Source: Epiperipatus broadwayi
Taxonomy: Eukaryota; Onychophora; Udeonychophora; Euonychophora; Peripatidae
Assembly: GCA_028023455.1 (NCBI GenBank)
Contig: JAQFVV010006215.1
Coordinates: 1,748,580 to 1,812,579 of the forward strand
Reading direction: 5' to 3'
Length of the DNA: 64,000 bases
In this document: positions 1 to 14,707 of the stretch, piece after piece
Layout of the letters: each line of letters begins with the position of its first letter
Numbering within the stretch: the stretch's first letter is position 1
Translations under genes and position numbers: made by a program
Notes under the pieces: model-generated
Databases searched by the model: none
Seen by the model: the letters and a program-made list of their open reading frames with translations, nothing else
Told to the model about the DNA's origin: nothing

Positions 1-1090
1 GTCAGTGATAGATAATAGAGTAATTAAAGAAAAATTCCCCAAAATGTAATTAGTAAATGTAAAATGTAAACAATAGAATGGCAGCTTTCTTTATAATTAA
101 AACCAACAAAATGCATTGATTATCCTCAGGGCAGATTAAGTAGAACCTAAAAATACCTTAAGAAAAATGTGAGAGATCAAGATAAGAAAAGAGGCCATCT
201 TAGACTTGCTGGAGACATTCATTTAAACTTTAGCTTTGTTCTAGATCACTGAGTCTCCAAAATATAAAATAAATTGTTCCTGCCAAGGTATGACTGAGTA
301 AAAGCACCTAGATTATTTTCCATCGGGAGAAGGCCTATCGGATGCTGAACTTACCATTGCCCATCATAAATTCACCATGAATATCTGCTGCCTGAAATAA
401 ATGAGAATGCTGCTGCTGCTGCTGTTAAAGTAAATGAAAGCTTTAAATACAATAAAGAATTGCCACTCATGAACTATTTGCTGCTAAACCAATGGACTCG
501 GAAACCTTATAAAACAGGTACCTCTCCTTTCAAACTCTAGAGTACACTAATAACAGCTATAGCTCTTCTTCATATTACTTATCTAAATTATAAAATGTAA
601 AAACTATCATTTGTATAACTAAAACTGAATAATTAACTTAATGTGCAAATTACTCTAATAATCTAGCTTATCTCATTCTATCTTTCTTGGGTGTGTATTT
701 CTAAAATCTACATTTTATCTATATTTATTATTTAATTATTGCATGCTCATAATTGTCTCAATTTACAAAGTTTAAATCTATGATCGCTTGAAATAGTGAG
801 TGCGTGTCAGATTTCAGTAACATTACTTTCATAAATAATTTAATTTTCATATAAACTGACAAGCATTCAATGCTTCATTTATTGTAATGCAGGGGTCTAC
901 TACTTTGAAAATGGCTGGCATATTAGTTGTAATAACTCCCAGTTTATATATATTTTGTATTTATTAAATCTTAATGAATCATTCTAGAAAATTACATTTC
1001 TTTGAGAGTCGCCAATGTTCTTTTATTAAATGATAATGTAGGGCCGAGTTAGAAATCTATTTAAATCTTATCATAATCATTAATACATTA
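1..1090. other. AT-rich non-coding DNA, possible intron
   Basis: No open reading frame of note. The only structured pieces are a (TGC)n run near 407-424 and the candidate minus-strand micro-exon listed separately at 355-391. The rest is AT-rich without a recognisable repeat family. Confidence 0.5.
355..391 (-). CDS. candidate 37-nt internal exon
   Basis: On the minus strand a pyrimidine-rich tract ending TTTATTTCAG is followed by 37 nt and then an excellent splice donor, AATG|GTAAGT. Only one of the three frames is open; it reads AADIHGEFMMGN. The (CAG)n run (407-424 on the plus strand) lies just upstream of the polypyrimidine tract. Both splice sites match consensus, but a 37-nt exon can arise by chance in 64 kb. 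No gene on the minus strand nearby supports it and I do not recognise the peptide. Confidence 0.25.
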
Positions 1091-1112
1091 TACATGTGTT
1101 ATGTTTTAAAGA

Positions 1113-1331
1113 TGTGATGACCCATTCCGCCGTGAAATTTCCGGATTCTTCAGGGTTGAAATTAACCTCAATCGTCCTACACAAGTGGACATAATGGGTG
1201 CTCCCATAGGACTTGACGACGTCATGCAGCCAGCCGGCAAACTGCGACACGGAAGGCTTATCCCTGGTTATGCTTATATGACACCTTATTTCATCAGGCC
1301 GATGGCAGAGACCAGCCCGACATTCTTATAA
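1113..1331 (+). CDS. probable terminal exon of an unrecognised protein gene
   Basis: From TGT at 1113 to a TAA at 1329-1331 there are 72 open codons. Base composition is far less AT-rich than the surroundings and C or G is frequent at third positions. The peptide begins CDDPFRREISGFF, contains GAPIGLDDVMQPAGKLRHG and ends in AETSPTFL. An AG at 1110-1111 after a T-rich stretch could be the acceptor, and an in-frame stop lies just upstream, so this would be a 3' terminal coding exon. A likely 3' UTR with AATAAA-like signals follows (1460-1500). I do not recognise the family: there is no signal peptide, transmembrane segment or known motif. It looks like a real exon because of the sharp composition change and the open frame, but a captured gene fragment is possible. 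Confidence 0.5.
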   Translation, partial: CDDPFRREISGFFRVEINLNRPTQVDIMGAPIGLDDVMQPAGKLRHGRLIPGYAYMTPYFIRPMAETSPTFL

Positions 1332-2033
1332 ACTCATTCACGGCATTGCAGTTTCGATGTCCTGCTATTCCATATCGCCTTTCTAAAGCGCACAATGTGT
1401 TCCTTTACTTAATTTTATTATGCTATATATCACTCCACCTCTGCATTATCTTCAAAATTCACTCTCAAATAAATGTCTGCCCTTAGTGATAAATAAATAT
1501 TTTAATTAAATAAATATATGTCCTACTCTTAAATCTTACTTTAGACTCTTGCATTAAAAGGTATAAATTCCTCTAGGCATGCATTAGAAATACTTAGAGA
1601 ATTTTAGGTTGCTAGATTACACCTTCAAATAAATGAATTCCTTTTGTAAACAATACAGTATCGGAAATACCATTACTGAGGTCCTCAAGATAAAATAAGG
1701 TCGAAACAAATAAATGTTTTCCTTTTGTACACATTACAGTATCAGAAATATCGCTACTGAAGTCCTCAATATAAAATAATGTCTAAATAAATAAATGTAT
1801 TCTTTAAAATATAATAGTATTGCAAATCCCGCTAATAAAGCTTTGAATCCATAAAATATTATTAGTAAATGATTTCCTTATTAAAATGTGTTAATAAATA
1901 ATTTTAAACTATACATCTGCAGTTACGTTTCATTTATTCGATACCCATTTTATGTAATATTTCCTCGATTATGTAAATATGAATGTTTAATTAATATTAG
2001 TTTGATTAATGGCTAACTCGAGAATAAAATCAT
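1332..2033. other. AT-rich DNA, possibly 3' UTR then intergenic
   Basis: No coding signal. Several AATAAA hexamers lie at 1465-1500. Two similar segments, around 1620-1690 and 1700-1790, share the pattern CAATACAGTATCGGAAATA / CATTACAGTATCAGAAATA about 90 bp apart, so this is a decayed short tandem duplication. Confidence 0.4.
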
Positions 2034-2185
2034 GAATCTCTTGCATATCCCTGACCACCGTGCCTAAGGAAATATTTACTAATGTCGCATCAGATGCGTT
2101 GTTTCATGGATTGTATTGTAGAACCGATAAACTATGTTCGAACTCAGTACCACAGGTGGCTTCACTACCTCGATGGTATCTAACC
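2034..2185 (-). repeat. diverged copy of a tRNA-type SINE (tail family CAGGGAGAAACAA)
   Basis: Shares spaced similarity with the better copy at 46490-46740: the CCCTGACCACC block, a GCAT..AGATGCG block and a TTCGAACT block in the same order. The minisatellite begins directly beside it, so the SINE may mark the edge of the original insertion or expansion. Confidence 0.4.
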
Positions 2186-5100
2186 TCCACCATCCCTAAC
2201 CATTGATCCCTTTCACCTTTTGTAATCACCACCATACCTCCCTCCCCCTACCCCCTTCACCCGCATATGTAACAACTACCATAAATGATTACCATTCCTA
2301 TCCACCACCATACCTAACCACTGTTATACATAACCACCATCATACCTCACTCCCTCCTCCTCACCCACCCACAGCCATGCCTAACCACCATCATACCTAA
2401 CCACCATACCTAACCACCACCATACCTATGACCATCCCCAATCAACACTATACATTCCTCCCCATACCCACCCAACCACCACCATAATTGACCACCATAC
2501 CTAACCACCACCATACCTCACAACCATACCTAACCCCCAGCATATGTAACCACCAACAAAATACCTATCCATCACCATAAATAACCACCATAGCTAACCA
2601 CCATCATACTTAACCACCACACCATACCTAACCACCAACACCATAACTAACCACGAAGATGCCTAACCACCACCATACCTAACCTCCACAATCCCTAACC
2701 TCACCATCCTTAACAATGATCATCCCTAACCATCACCACCCTTAATCACCACATCTCCCTCCCTCTACCCCAACCCACCTCCATATGTAACCACCACGAT
2801 AAATGAGCACCATACCTATCCACAACCATACCTAACCACCCTTATACATAACCACCATACCTCTCTTTTGCAAACCCCACCCACCCACAGCTATACCTAC
2901 CCACCACCATACATCTCTCCCTCCCCCTACCTGCCCACCACCATAAGTGATCAACATACCTAACCAGTACCATACCTCACCACCACGATTCCAAACCATC
3001 ACCATATCTAAACACCACCATAACTAACCACCACCATAAATAACCACCATACCTAAACATCAACATACCTAACCACCACAATATCTAACCACCATCTCTA
3101 ACCATCACCATCCACAACCATCACCATCTGTAACCACCATACCTCTCTCCCTCTCCCTACCCACCCCACCTTCATATGTAACCACTACCATAAATCATTC
3201 CCATACCTATCCACCATTATACCTAACCACCACCATCCCTAATCATGTCTATGCCTCCCCTCCCTCACCCTATCCACTGGCCAACATGTACAACCACCAT
3301 AAATAAGTACCATATTTTACTACCACCATATATAACCACCACCATAGCTTACTCCCTACTTGCCTACCCACCCACAACAATGCCTTACCACCACCATACA
3401 TAACCACCACCATACCTAGCCACTTCCATCCCAAATTACCACCATACCTTCTTCCCTTCACCCTGCCCACCCACCCAGCCACCACCATACTTAACACACA
3501 CCATACCTAGCCACCACCATACCTTACCACCAACATACCTAACCACCACTATGAGCACCATAGCTGACCACCATCATACCTAACCACACCATATCTAACC
3601 ACCAACAACCATACCTAACCACCACCATTATTAACCACAACACCTAATCACCACCATACCTACCCACCAACATACCTAACCACCACCATATTTATTCACC
3701 ATCATCCCTTAACATCACCATCCCTAACTATCACCATCCCTAATCACCACCATACCTCCCAGTCCCCTACCCTGACCACCTCCATGTGTAACCACCACCA
3801 AAAATGAGCACCATACCTATCCACCACCATACCTCCCTCTCTCTCAACCCTCCCACCCACAGCCATACCTACCTATCACCATACGTCCCTCCATCCCCCC
3901 TACCCACCCAACCACCACCATAAGTGACCATGATATCTAACCACCACCATACCTAACCACCACCATTCCTAACCACCACCATACCTAACCTCCACCATCC
4001 CTAACCATCATGATCCCTATCACCGACCATAATCACCACCATACCTCCATCCCCCTACACCCTTCACCCACCTCTATATGTAACAACTACCATAAATGAT
4101 AACCATACCTATGCACCACCATACCTAACCAGTTATACATCACCATCATACATCACTCCCTTCCTCCCTACCAACCCACAGCCATACCTAATTGCCACCA
4201 TACCTAACCATCATAACTAACCACTACCATTCCTATCACTATCCCTAATCAATACCATACCTCCCTCCCCCTACTCACCCAACCACCACCATAAGTGCCC
4301 ACCATACCTAATCCCCACCATACCTCACCACCACCATTGACATACCTAACCTCAACCATCCCTCACCATCACCGTCCCTAACCATCACCACCCTTCATCA
4401 CCAGCATACCTCACTCCCCCCTACTCCCACCCATTTCCATATGTAACCACAACCATAAATGAGCACCATACCTATCCACAACCATACCTAACCACCATTA
4501 TACATCACCATAACTTATTCCCTCCCAACCCACCCACCCACAGCCATACCTACCCAGCACCATAAATCACTCCCCGTACCCACCCACCACCATAAGTGAT
4601 CACCATACCTAACCATTACCATACCTCACCACCACGGATCAAACCATCACCATATCTAACCACCACCATAACTAACCACTGCCATAAATAACCACCATAC
4701 CTAACCACCACCATACCTAACCACTAACATACTTAACCACCACCATACCTAACCTCCATCTCTAACCATCACCTTCTGCAACTATCACCATCTGTAATCA
4801 CCACCATAAATAACCACCATAGGTAACCACCGTCATACCTAACAACCACACCATACCTATACACCACCATGCCTAACCACTAACATACCTAACCTCCAAC
4901 ATCCCTAACTATCACCGTACCTAACCACCACCATGCCTAATCACCACCATACCTTGCCCCCTATCCCTCACCTACCTCCTTATGTAACCACCACCATAAA
5001 TGAGCACCATACCTATCCACCACCATACTTCCCTACCTCCACACCCACAGCCATACCTACCCACCACCATATGTCCCTCCCTCCCCCTACTCACCCAACT

Positions 5101-8100
5101 ACCACCAAAAGTTACAATACCTAACTACCACCATACCTAACCACCACACCTCACCACTACCATTCCTAACCTCCACCATACCTAATCACCACATTAATTA
5201 ACCACCATACCTAACCACCACCATACCTAACCACCAACATACCTAACCACCACCATACCTAACCACCAACATAACTAACCACCACCATACCTAACCTCCA
5301 CCATCCCTAACCATCAGGATCACTATCACCTACGACCATACCTCCCTCCTCCCCTGTACCCCTTTACCCACCTCCATATGTAACCACTACTATAAATGAT
5401 TACCATATCTATCCACCTCCATACCTAACCACCATTATACATCATCATACCTCTCTCCCTCCCTACCCACACAGCATATACCTAACCACCACCATACCTA
5501 TCGCCATTCCAATCAACACCATACCTCCCTCCCCCTACCCACCCAACCACCACAAGTGACCACCAATACATAACCACCACCAAAGTAAGTAACGACCACC
5601 ATAAATAACCACCATAGCTAACAACCACCACACCATACCTAACCACCACCACCATACCTAACCCCAAACATACTTAACCACCACCATACCTAACCTCCAC
5701 CATACCTAACAATCACCATCCCTTACCATCACCACTCCTACTCACCACGATACCTCCCTCCCCCTACCCCCCACCCACCACCATATCTAACAACCACCAT
5801 AAATGAACACCATACCTATCCACAACCATACCTAACCACCCTTATACATAACCACCATACCTCCTTCCCTCCCAACCGACCCACGCACAGCCATACCTAC
5901 CCACCACCATACATCTCTCCCCCTACCCACCCACCACCATAAGTGATTACCATACCTAACCACTACCATACCTCACCATGATTCCAAACCATCACATCTA
6001 ACCACCACCATAAATAACCATACCTAACCACCACCATACCTAACCACGAACATACCTAACCATCACCATATCTAACCATGATCTCTAACCATCACCAGCC
6101 ACAACTATCTCCATCTGTAGTCACCACCATACCTCCCTCCCCCTACCCTCACCTCACCTCCATAAGTACCCACTACCATAAATGATTACCATATCTATCT
6201 ACCACCATCCCTAACTATCACCATCCCTAATCATGTGCCTTGCCTCCCCTCCCTCCCCCCACTGGCCAACATGTACCACCACCATAAATAAGCACCATAC
6301 CTTACCACCATTATATATAACCACCACCATACCTCACTCCCTACTTGCCTAACCACCCACACCCATATGTTACCACCACCATACCTAGCCACTTCCATCT
6401 CCAATCATCACCATACCTTCTTCCCTCCTCCCTACCCACCCACCCAACCACCACCATACCTAACATACACCATACCTAGCCACCACCATAGCTAACCACC
6501 AAAATAACTAACCACCCTCATAAACAACCACCATAGCTAACCACCATCATACCTAACCACCATACCATATCTAACCACCACAACCATACCTAACCACAAC
6601 CATAAATAACCAAAACACCTAACCACCACCATACCTAACCACCACCATATCTAACCTCCACCTACCATAACCATCACCATCCATAATCACCACCATACCC
6701 CCAGCCCTACCCACCTCCATATGTAACCACCACCATAAATGAGCACCATACCTATCCTCCACCATACCTAAGCACCATTATACATAACCACTATCATATC
6801 TCCCTCCCTCCCTACCCACCTACCCACAGCCATACCTAACCACCACCATACCAATCACCATCCTTAATCACCACCATACCTCTCTTCCCCTACTTACCCA
6901 ACCACCACCATTAGTGACCACCATTACTAACCACCTCCATACCTCACCACCATTCCTAACCACCACTATACCTAACCACCACCATACCTAACCACTACCA
7001 TAAATAACCACCATACCTAATCACCACCATACCTAACCCCCAATATAAATAACCACCACCTTACCTAACCTCCACCATCCCTAACCATCATTGTCCCTAA
7101 CTATCATTCTAATCACCACCAGACCTCCCTCCCTCCCCTCTACCCACCCAGCCACCACCATACCTTTCCATCACCATACCTAACCACCATTATACATAAC
7201 TTCCACCATACCTCCCTCCTTCCTTCCCTACCCACCCACAGCCATATCTAACCATCACCATACCTATCACCATCCCTAATCACCACCATATCTCCCTCCC
7301 CCTACCAACCTACCACCATAAGTGACCACCACTCCTAACCACCATACCTGACCACCACCATACCTAACCACCACCACCATAATTAACCACCATACCTGAC
7401 CACCACCATAGCTAACCACCAACATACCTAACCACCACCATACCTAACCTCCACCATCTTTAACCCTCACTGTCCCTATCACCATCCCTAATCACCACCA
7501 TACCACCCTCTTTCATCCCACCTACACACCACTATGAGTGACCACCATAACTAACCACCACAATACCTAACCACCGCCCCCACAAATAAACACCATACCT
7601 AACCACCACCATACCTAACCACCAACATACCTAACTAACACCATACCTAACTTCCACCCCTAATCATCATCATCTAATCACCACCATACCTCTCTCCTTC
7701 CCCCTACCTACCCATCCAGCACCATATGTAACCACCACCATAAATAAACACCATATCAATCCACCACCATACCTAAGCACCATTATACATAACCACCATA
7801 CCTCCCTCTTTCTCTACCCACCCATCCATAGCCATACCTAACCACCACCATCCCTAACTATCACCATCCCTACTCATGTCCATGCCTCCCCTCCCTCGCC
7901 CTATCCACCCACCCACATGTACCACCACCATAAATAACCACCATACATTACCACTATCATATATAACCACCACCATACTGAGCCACTACCATTCCTAACC
8001 ACCAAACCTTCCTCCCTCCCCCTAACCACCCACCCACCACACCTAACTTACACCATACCTAACCACCTCCATTCCTAACCATCAAAATACTTAACCACCA

Positions 8101-11100
8101 CCATAAATAACCACTGTAGCTAACCACCCCCATAACCACCACCATAAATAACAACCACTCCTAACTACCACCATACCTAACTCCACCATCCTTCACCATC
8201 ACTGTCCCAAACTATCACCATCCCTAATCACCACCATATCTCCCTCCCTCCACACCTTCCTACCTACCTCCATATGTAACCACCACCATAAATAAGACCA
8301 TACCTATCCACCACCATACATAACCACCATCATACCTCCCTCTTTCCCTACCCACCCACAGCCATATCTATGCACTACCATCCCTATTCACCATCATATC
8401 CCCCTGTTTTCTCCTACCCACCTAACAATCAACATAAGTGACCACCATTCCTAACCACCACCATACCTCACCACCACCATACCTCACCATCACCAGACCT
8501 AACCACCACAATACCTAAAAACCACCATATTTAACCACCACCATACTTAACCACAACCATATTTAACCACCACACCTACTGACCAACATACCTAACCACC
8601 ACCATACCTAATCTCCACCATCCCTAACCATCACTGTCTCTATCACCATCACTAATCACTACCATACCTCTTTCCCTCCCTTTACCCACCCACCCACCAT
8701 ATGTAACCACCATAAATAACCACCATACCTTTCCACCACCATACTTAACCACCATTATACATAACTTCCACCATACCTCCCTCCTTCCCTACCCAACCAC
8801 CCACAGCCATTCCTATCCACCAACATACCTAACCACTGCCATACATAACCATCACCATACCTCCCTTCCTACCTACCCACCCACCCACAGCCATCCCTAA
8901 CCACCCCAATACCTATCACCATTCCTAATCACCGCCATACTCCCTCCCCCCTAACCACCCACTTACCACCATAAATAAACATCATACTTAACAACCACCA
9001 TATCTAACCACCACCATACATAACCTCATCTCCCTACCCACCCACCCATGGCCACAAATAACCACCACCACACCTAACCACCATCATACCTAACCACCAC
9101 CATACCTAATCACTACCATCCCTAATGGCCACCATCTCAAACCACGACACCTAACCACCACACTTTAGCACCATCATCCCTAACCTCTACCATCCCTAAC
9201 CACCACCAAACCTCCCTCACATTCTACCCACCCACCATACCCTAACCACCACCACACATACCTCTCCTCCCTCCCCCCACCCACCACCATATCTAAACAC
9301 CACCCTACCTAATCCCCAATAAACCTAACCACCACCATAACTAATCACCAACAAACTAAACACCATTATACTTAGCTATGACCATATCAAAACACCACCA
9401 TACTTAAACACCACCATACCGAACCATCACCCTACTTAACCACCACCATACTAAACCACCACAATATGTAATCACCATACCTAACCATCCTTAACCACCA
9501 CCATACCTAACCACCACCATACCTCCTTTTCATGCCCATCCACCATACCCTAACCACCAACATACTTCCCTTCCTACCCACAACACCACCATACATAACC
9601 ACCACCATACCTAACCACCAGTATACCTAAGCACCAACAAACCTAACCACCAGATATCCACCACCCTACCTAAACACCACCATACCTTACCACCACCATA
9701 CTTAACCACTATCTTAACTACCCAACACCATAGCTCCCTTCCTTCCCACCACCACCACCATACCTAACCATCACCATAACTAACCACATGTAACCACCAC
9801 CAAACCTAACCAGCAACACATCTAACCACCATACCTCACCACCACCATACCTAACAATCACCATACCTGATCATCACTCTACCAACCCTTCAATATACTT
9901 ATTTGCCACCATACCTCCCTACCTACCTACCTACCTACCACCATACTAATCACCACCATATGTAACCACCACCAGACCTAACAACCACTATACTTAACCA
10001 CCACCATACTTCACCACCATACATAATCACCACCATACCTAATCACTGCCATACATAACCACCACCATACTTCCCTCCATCCCTATCCACCCACCCACTG
10101 CCATACCTTACCACCACCATACTTAACCACCACCATACTTACCCACCACCATACCTAACCACTGTCATACCTAATGACCACCATACCTAACCAACACCAT
10201 ATCTAACCACCATCTTACCTCACCACTACCAATCCTTACCTCTTCAATCCCTAACCACAGCCACACCTGCCTCCTTCCCTCCCTACCTGCCCATCCACCA
10301 CCATACCTAATACTATACCTACCCACCACGATACCTAATGACCACCATTTTTGACCACCACCATATCTAACCATCACCATACCTAACTACCACCATATGA
10401 AACCATGACCCTACCTAACCATTACCATCACTAACCACCACCATTGCTAACCACTACCATTCCTAAACACCACCATACATAACAACCAAATCTCCCTTCC
10501 TCCCTCCCTACCCACACACCTACTACCATAATTAATTAACATACTTAACCACCACCATACCTAACCACTCATTAACCTAACCGCCAACATACCTCCCTCT
10601 CTCTTTATACCAACCCTCCCACCACCATACCTAATGACCACCATACGTAACCATCACCATATCTAACCACAACCATCATACCTAACCAGTACCATACCTA
10701 ACCACTACCATACCTACCCAGTGCCATTCCTGTCTCCCTCCCTACCCACTGACCCACTACCATACCTAACTACCACCATAATTAACCATTGTACTTAACA
10801 CCACCATACCTAACCACCACCATACCTAGCCATCACCATCCCTAACCATCACCATCTTTAACCACCACCATCCCTATCACCATTCCTAATGATCACCATA
10901 CCTCCCTCCTTCTCCCTTACCCACCCACCACCATACCTAACCACTATGATACATAACCATCACCATACCTATCCACCTTCCTACCAACCCACCACCATGC
11001 CTAACCCCCACTGTACCTAACCACCACCATACCTAAACACTAACACCCCTAATGACCACCATACCCAACCCCCTCTATCTCTTACCACCATCCCTTACCT

Positions 11101-12250
11101 CCACCATCCCTAACCACCACCATACCTCCCTCCCTACCCACCCAGCAGCCTAACCACCACCATACATCCCTCCCTCCCTACCCATCCCCCACCACCATAC
11201 CTAATCACCAATAAACCTAACCACCATTACCCTTATCCACCACCATACCTAAACACCACATACCTCCCTCCCTTAGTACCCACCCACCATACCCTAACCA
11301 CCATCATACCTCACTTTCTACCCACCCAACCAACACCATACCAACCACCACCATTACTAACCACCACCATACCTAACCATCACCATACCTAAGCACCAAC
11401 AAACCTAACATCCACCATACTTATCCACCACCCTACCTAAACTCCACCATAACTAAACATCACCATACCTTACCACCACCATACTTAACCACTACCATAC
11501 CTCCCTCCCTACCCACTCACCCACCATCATACCTAATCACCACCATAACTAACCACCATACCTAACCACCAGCTAACCTAACCACCACCATACTTATCCA
11601 CCACCATACCTACCCCACCACCATATCTCATTCTTTCCCTACCCACCACCATGCCTAATCACCACCATACCTTACCACCACCATACCTAACCACCACCAT
11701 ATCTAACCACCACCTTACCTAACCACCTCCATACCTTACCACCACAATTCCTAACCACCTTACCTAACCATCTCCATATCTTACCACCACAATACTTAAC
11801 CACCACCATAACTCCCTCCCTACCCACCCACTACCATACCTAACTACCACCATCCCTAACCACCACCATACCTAACCACCACCATATCTAACCACCCCCA
11901 AACCTAACCACCACCATACCTAACTTTCACCATATCTATCTACCACCATACCTGACCAGCATATATAATCACCACCATACCTAACCACCACCATCTCTAA
12001 CCACCAACCATCCCTAACCACCATTATACATAACTACCACCATACCTAACCACTACAATACCTAACTGCCACAATACTTTACCACTAACATACCTGATAA
12101 CCACTTTTCCTAACCCCCATAATACCTAACCGCCCCCATATCTTACCACCACTGTACCTAACCACCATCATACCTCCCTCCCTACCCACTCACCACCATA
12201 CCTAACCACCACCATACCTCCCTTCTTCCCTCACTACCCATCTACCTATA
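2186..12250. repeat. 10-kb C/A minisatellite array
   Basis: An almost uninterrupted array of short units. The commonest is TAACCACCACCATACC (16 nt), with variants CATAAATAACC, CATCCCTAACC and TAACCTCCACC. A longer irregular pattern is laid over it: blocks of CTCCCTCCCCCTACCCACCC, then ACAGCCATACC or CCATATGTAACC, then more short units, recurring every 300 to 600 bp. The plus strand has nearly no G, so the minus strand is almost free of C. Open frames inside it (rich in His/Pro/Thr on plus, Gly/Val/Trp on minus) are artefacts of the repeat. Unit identity falls toward 9-12 kb, where units become shorter and more varied. No transcription signal is visible. Confidence 0.95.
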
Positions 12251-14200
12251 TACCTACTAAATCTCTTAACTAAAGGAAATATAAAAAATAAAAAGAAACA
12301 CAATTCTCTATGCAACTACTTCAATATTTCCACCAGAAGATTGATTTTCATAAGAAATTACAGCAAAATGTCTTCATCCAAAACTTAAAGATTAACAAAT
12401 CATTTGTATATCTGATAATATAATATAATAAAGGTTTAACTTTCTGCCCAACAGTCCAATCATATTACCAAAAGTATCAATTTAAAATAATTGGAATTTG
12501 AATCATTTTATTAGATGACTTAGATAAGTAATTTTTTTGGAAATAACAAACTATACCATTAATAAAATATGATCTGATTGGACTCTTTCACATCAGAGAA
12601 ACATTTTACTTGATATATACATTGATAATATTTATCATCAATCTCAAACATAAAAGCAATTTAACATTAAATAAAAAATATGCATTATAGATTTTAGTAA
12701 AAAGAGAAGACATTATTATAAAATCAATTTATATTTGAGGGATGATATTAAAGATAATTACATAATAAAGCTTTGCTTCTTTTAAATGATAAAAAATTGT
12801 ATGAATCCATAACACAAGCTACTACAATTAAATTATTTAAAACGACACTTTCCGACCAAGATAGAAAAGCAAGAGGCCTTCTTGCCAAAGATACATATAA
12901 TTTTTTTTATTAGCAAACAAAATCAAACCCAGTTTTACATTCTACACAAAATCCTTAAACTTGGGTTTCCCTGGCAGGCCTGTAGTAACAGGCATTAATT
13001 GACCTATAGAAAATTCTTTAACATTTGTTGATAGCTTCGTGATATTCCACCATTATTCAGGGCTTATGTTAAAAATATACTTTTTCAATTTTAGAAAATA
13101 TTAAACCTCAATTACCAAATGAATGTTTTTAGTATCTTTAGACATTATATCATTGTATACTAATATCCTGATAATGGTGGAATTGAAGCTATTAAATCTG
13201 TTTTATAAAATAGCAAGCATGATCAGCACCAAATTAACATTTTTACTGAATGAATATATTTAATCTTAAGAAAAAATAACTAATTTGTTTTTAAATTTAT
13301 AAACTATTTACAACATGGTACTACAATGGGAAGAACAATGGTACTAAATTATGCCAATATTTTTTGGCCCAATTAGATTCCTCTATATTTTAAAATGTGA
13401 GGCTTAAATCTCATACTTGTCTAACATGTGTAAATGACAACTTTTTGATTTGGCCATATAATAAAGAGAAATTTCATATTTTCTTTGTTTTTAGAAATAA
13501 TTTTAATAAAAATATGAATTTTTCTAAATCAGTAGCCATTTTCTTGATGTTCAAATAATTTATAGTAATAAATTTTTTTATAACTAATATATATAACAAG
13601 ATAACTGACAGAGAAAGCTACCTATATTTTCATAATAATCGCTCAAAGCACTTAATGGTTAACATTCTCTATAGTCAATTTTTAAGAATTAAAAGAATTC
13701 GTAGTAACAAAATTTTTCTTCAACAAAATAAGTTTACATAATAAATTTATAAATATAAAATATCATAAAACACTGTTTGATAAAGGTGATAATAAAATCT
13801 TCAGAAGTCAATAGAATGGAACTTTTCTAAGAAAAGAAGTAGTCAATTAGAAATTCCATGACTAGTTACTTTTAATGCTGATTTATTTAGTATTAAACAA
13901 ATATTACAGAAATACTTTAAGGTATTAAATTTCCACAGATTATCTAAAATCTATTTTCTCACCCTATTTAAAGTTGTATATTGAGGACACAAATCACTTC
14001 TGGATAGTCTTATTCATCTACATAATGATTCAAATATCTGTTACATTTTAATAAAAATATTAAGTTTACATTTTACAATTAACATGGTTGGGAGTATATC
14101 ATTTAAAAGCATTAATGGTATTATCCTAAACCATTTTTGTAACAATAATATGTTTGCATGTAAAACATCTTTTATTTCCATATAAAATACATCCTTTTTC
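12251..14200. other. AT-rich intergenic DNA
   Basis: Very AT-rich, with no open frame over 60 codons and no clear repeat. I see nothing I can support. Confidence 0.5.
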
Positions 14201-14500
14201 TGATACAAAATTAGTAATAAAATTTGAAATATACAGTCTCAATGTCCATTTTTTTATTATTAATATTTTGCTTCATTAAATTTGTCATACATTTTAAATT
14301 AATATATAATATTGCTAATTTGTTCATTATCATAATCAACTTCAATCAATACTTTTATAAAATTTACAATATTTTGTGACATCACTTTCTTAACAATAAA
14401 TCTTATCACAAAACAAAAAAGTTCTAAGATTTTTCATTTTATGTACAATTGTGCCAATAATTTATAATATATATATTATACCATTTTGATTACATTAATT
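14200..14500 (-). repeat. possible relic related to the Penelope-like remnant at 34.7 kb
   Basis: A stretch near 14408-14475 (CACAAAACAAAAAAGTTCT followed by a TATGTACAATT block) resembles 34730-34805 in content and order. Low sequence complexity makes this weak, and no coding frame survives. Confidence 0.2.
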
Positions 14501-14707
14501 TTATTAATCATACAATGATAGTTGACTAACAATTATTCAATACTCTTATTCATTTCGCTGGTAGGTATGAGATCAAACTCCTTAATAATACCAACAGATA
14601 ATCAAATTAAAATAAACTTTAAGACTTCCTCTTGAAACCAAATTTAATTCTCTTATTCTTAAAAAAAAATTCTGTTCTGACAGTTACATTGATTCAAATA
14701 ACCCTTT

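Noticed and set aside
2203-5667. Open frames rich in His, Pro and Thr (plus) or Gly, Val and Trp (minus) inside the minisatellite
   Set aside because: They only follow the repeat, which lacks stops in some frames; there is no start context, promoter or non-repeat content.
2186-12250. A telomeric or interstitial telomere tract
   Set aside because: CCTAACC and CCCTAAC occur, but not as regular 5- to 7-bp units; the real unit is about 16 bp.
2186-12250. A CRISPR array
   Set aside because: There is no constant repeat with unique spacers, and the host is a eukaryote.
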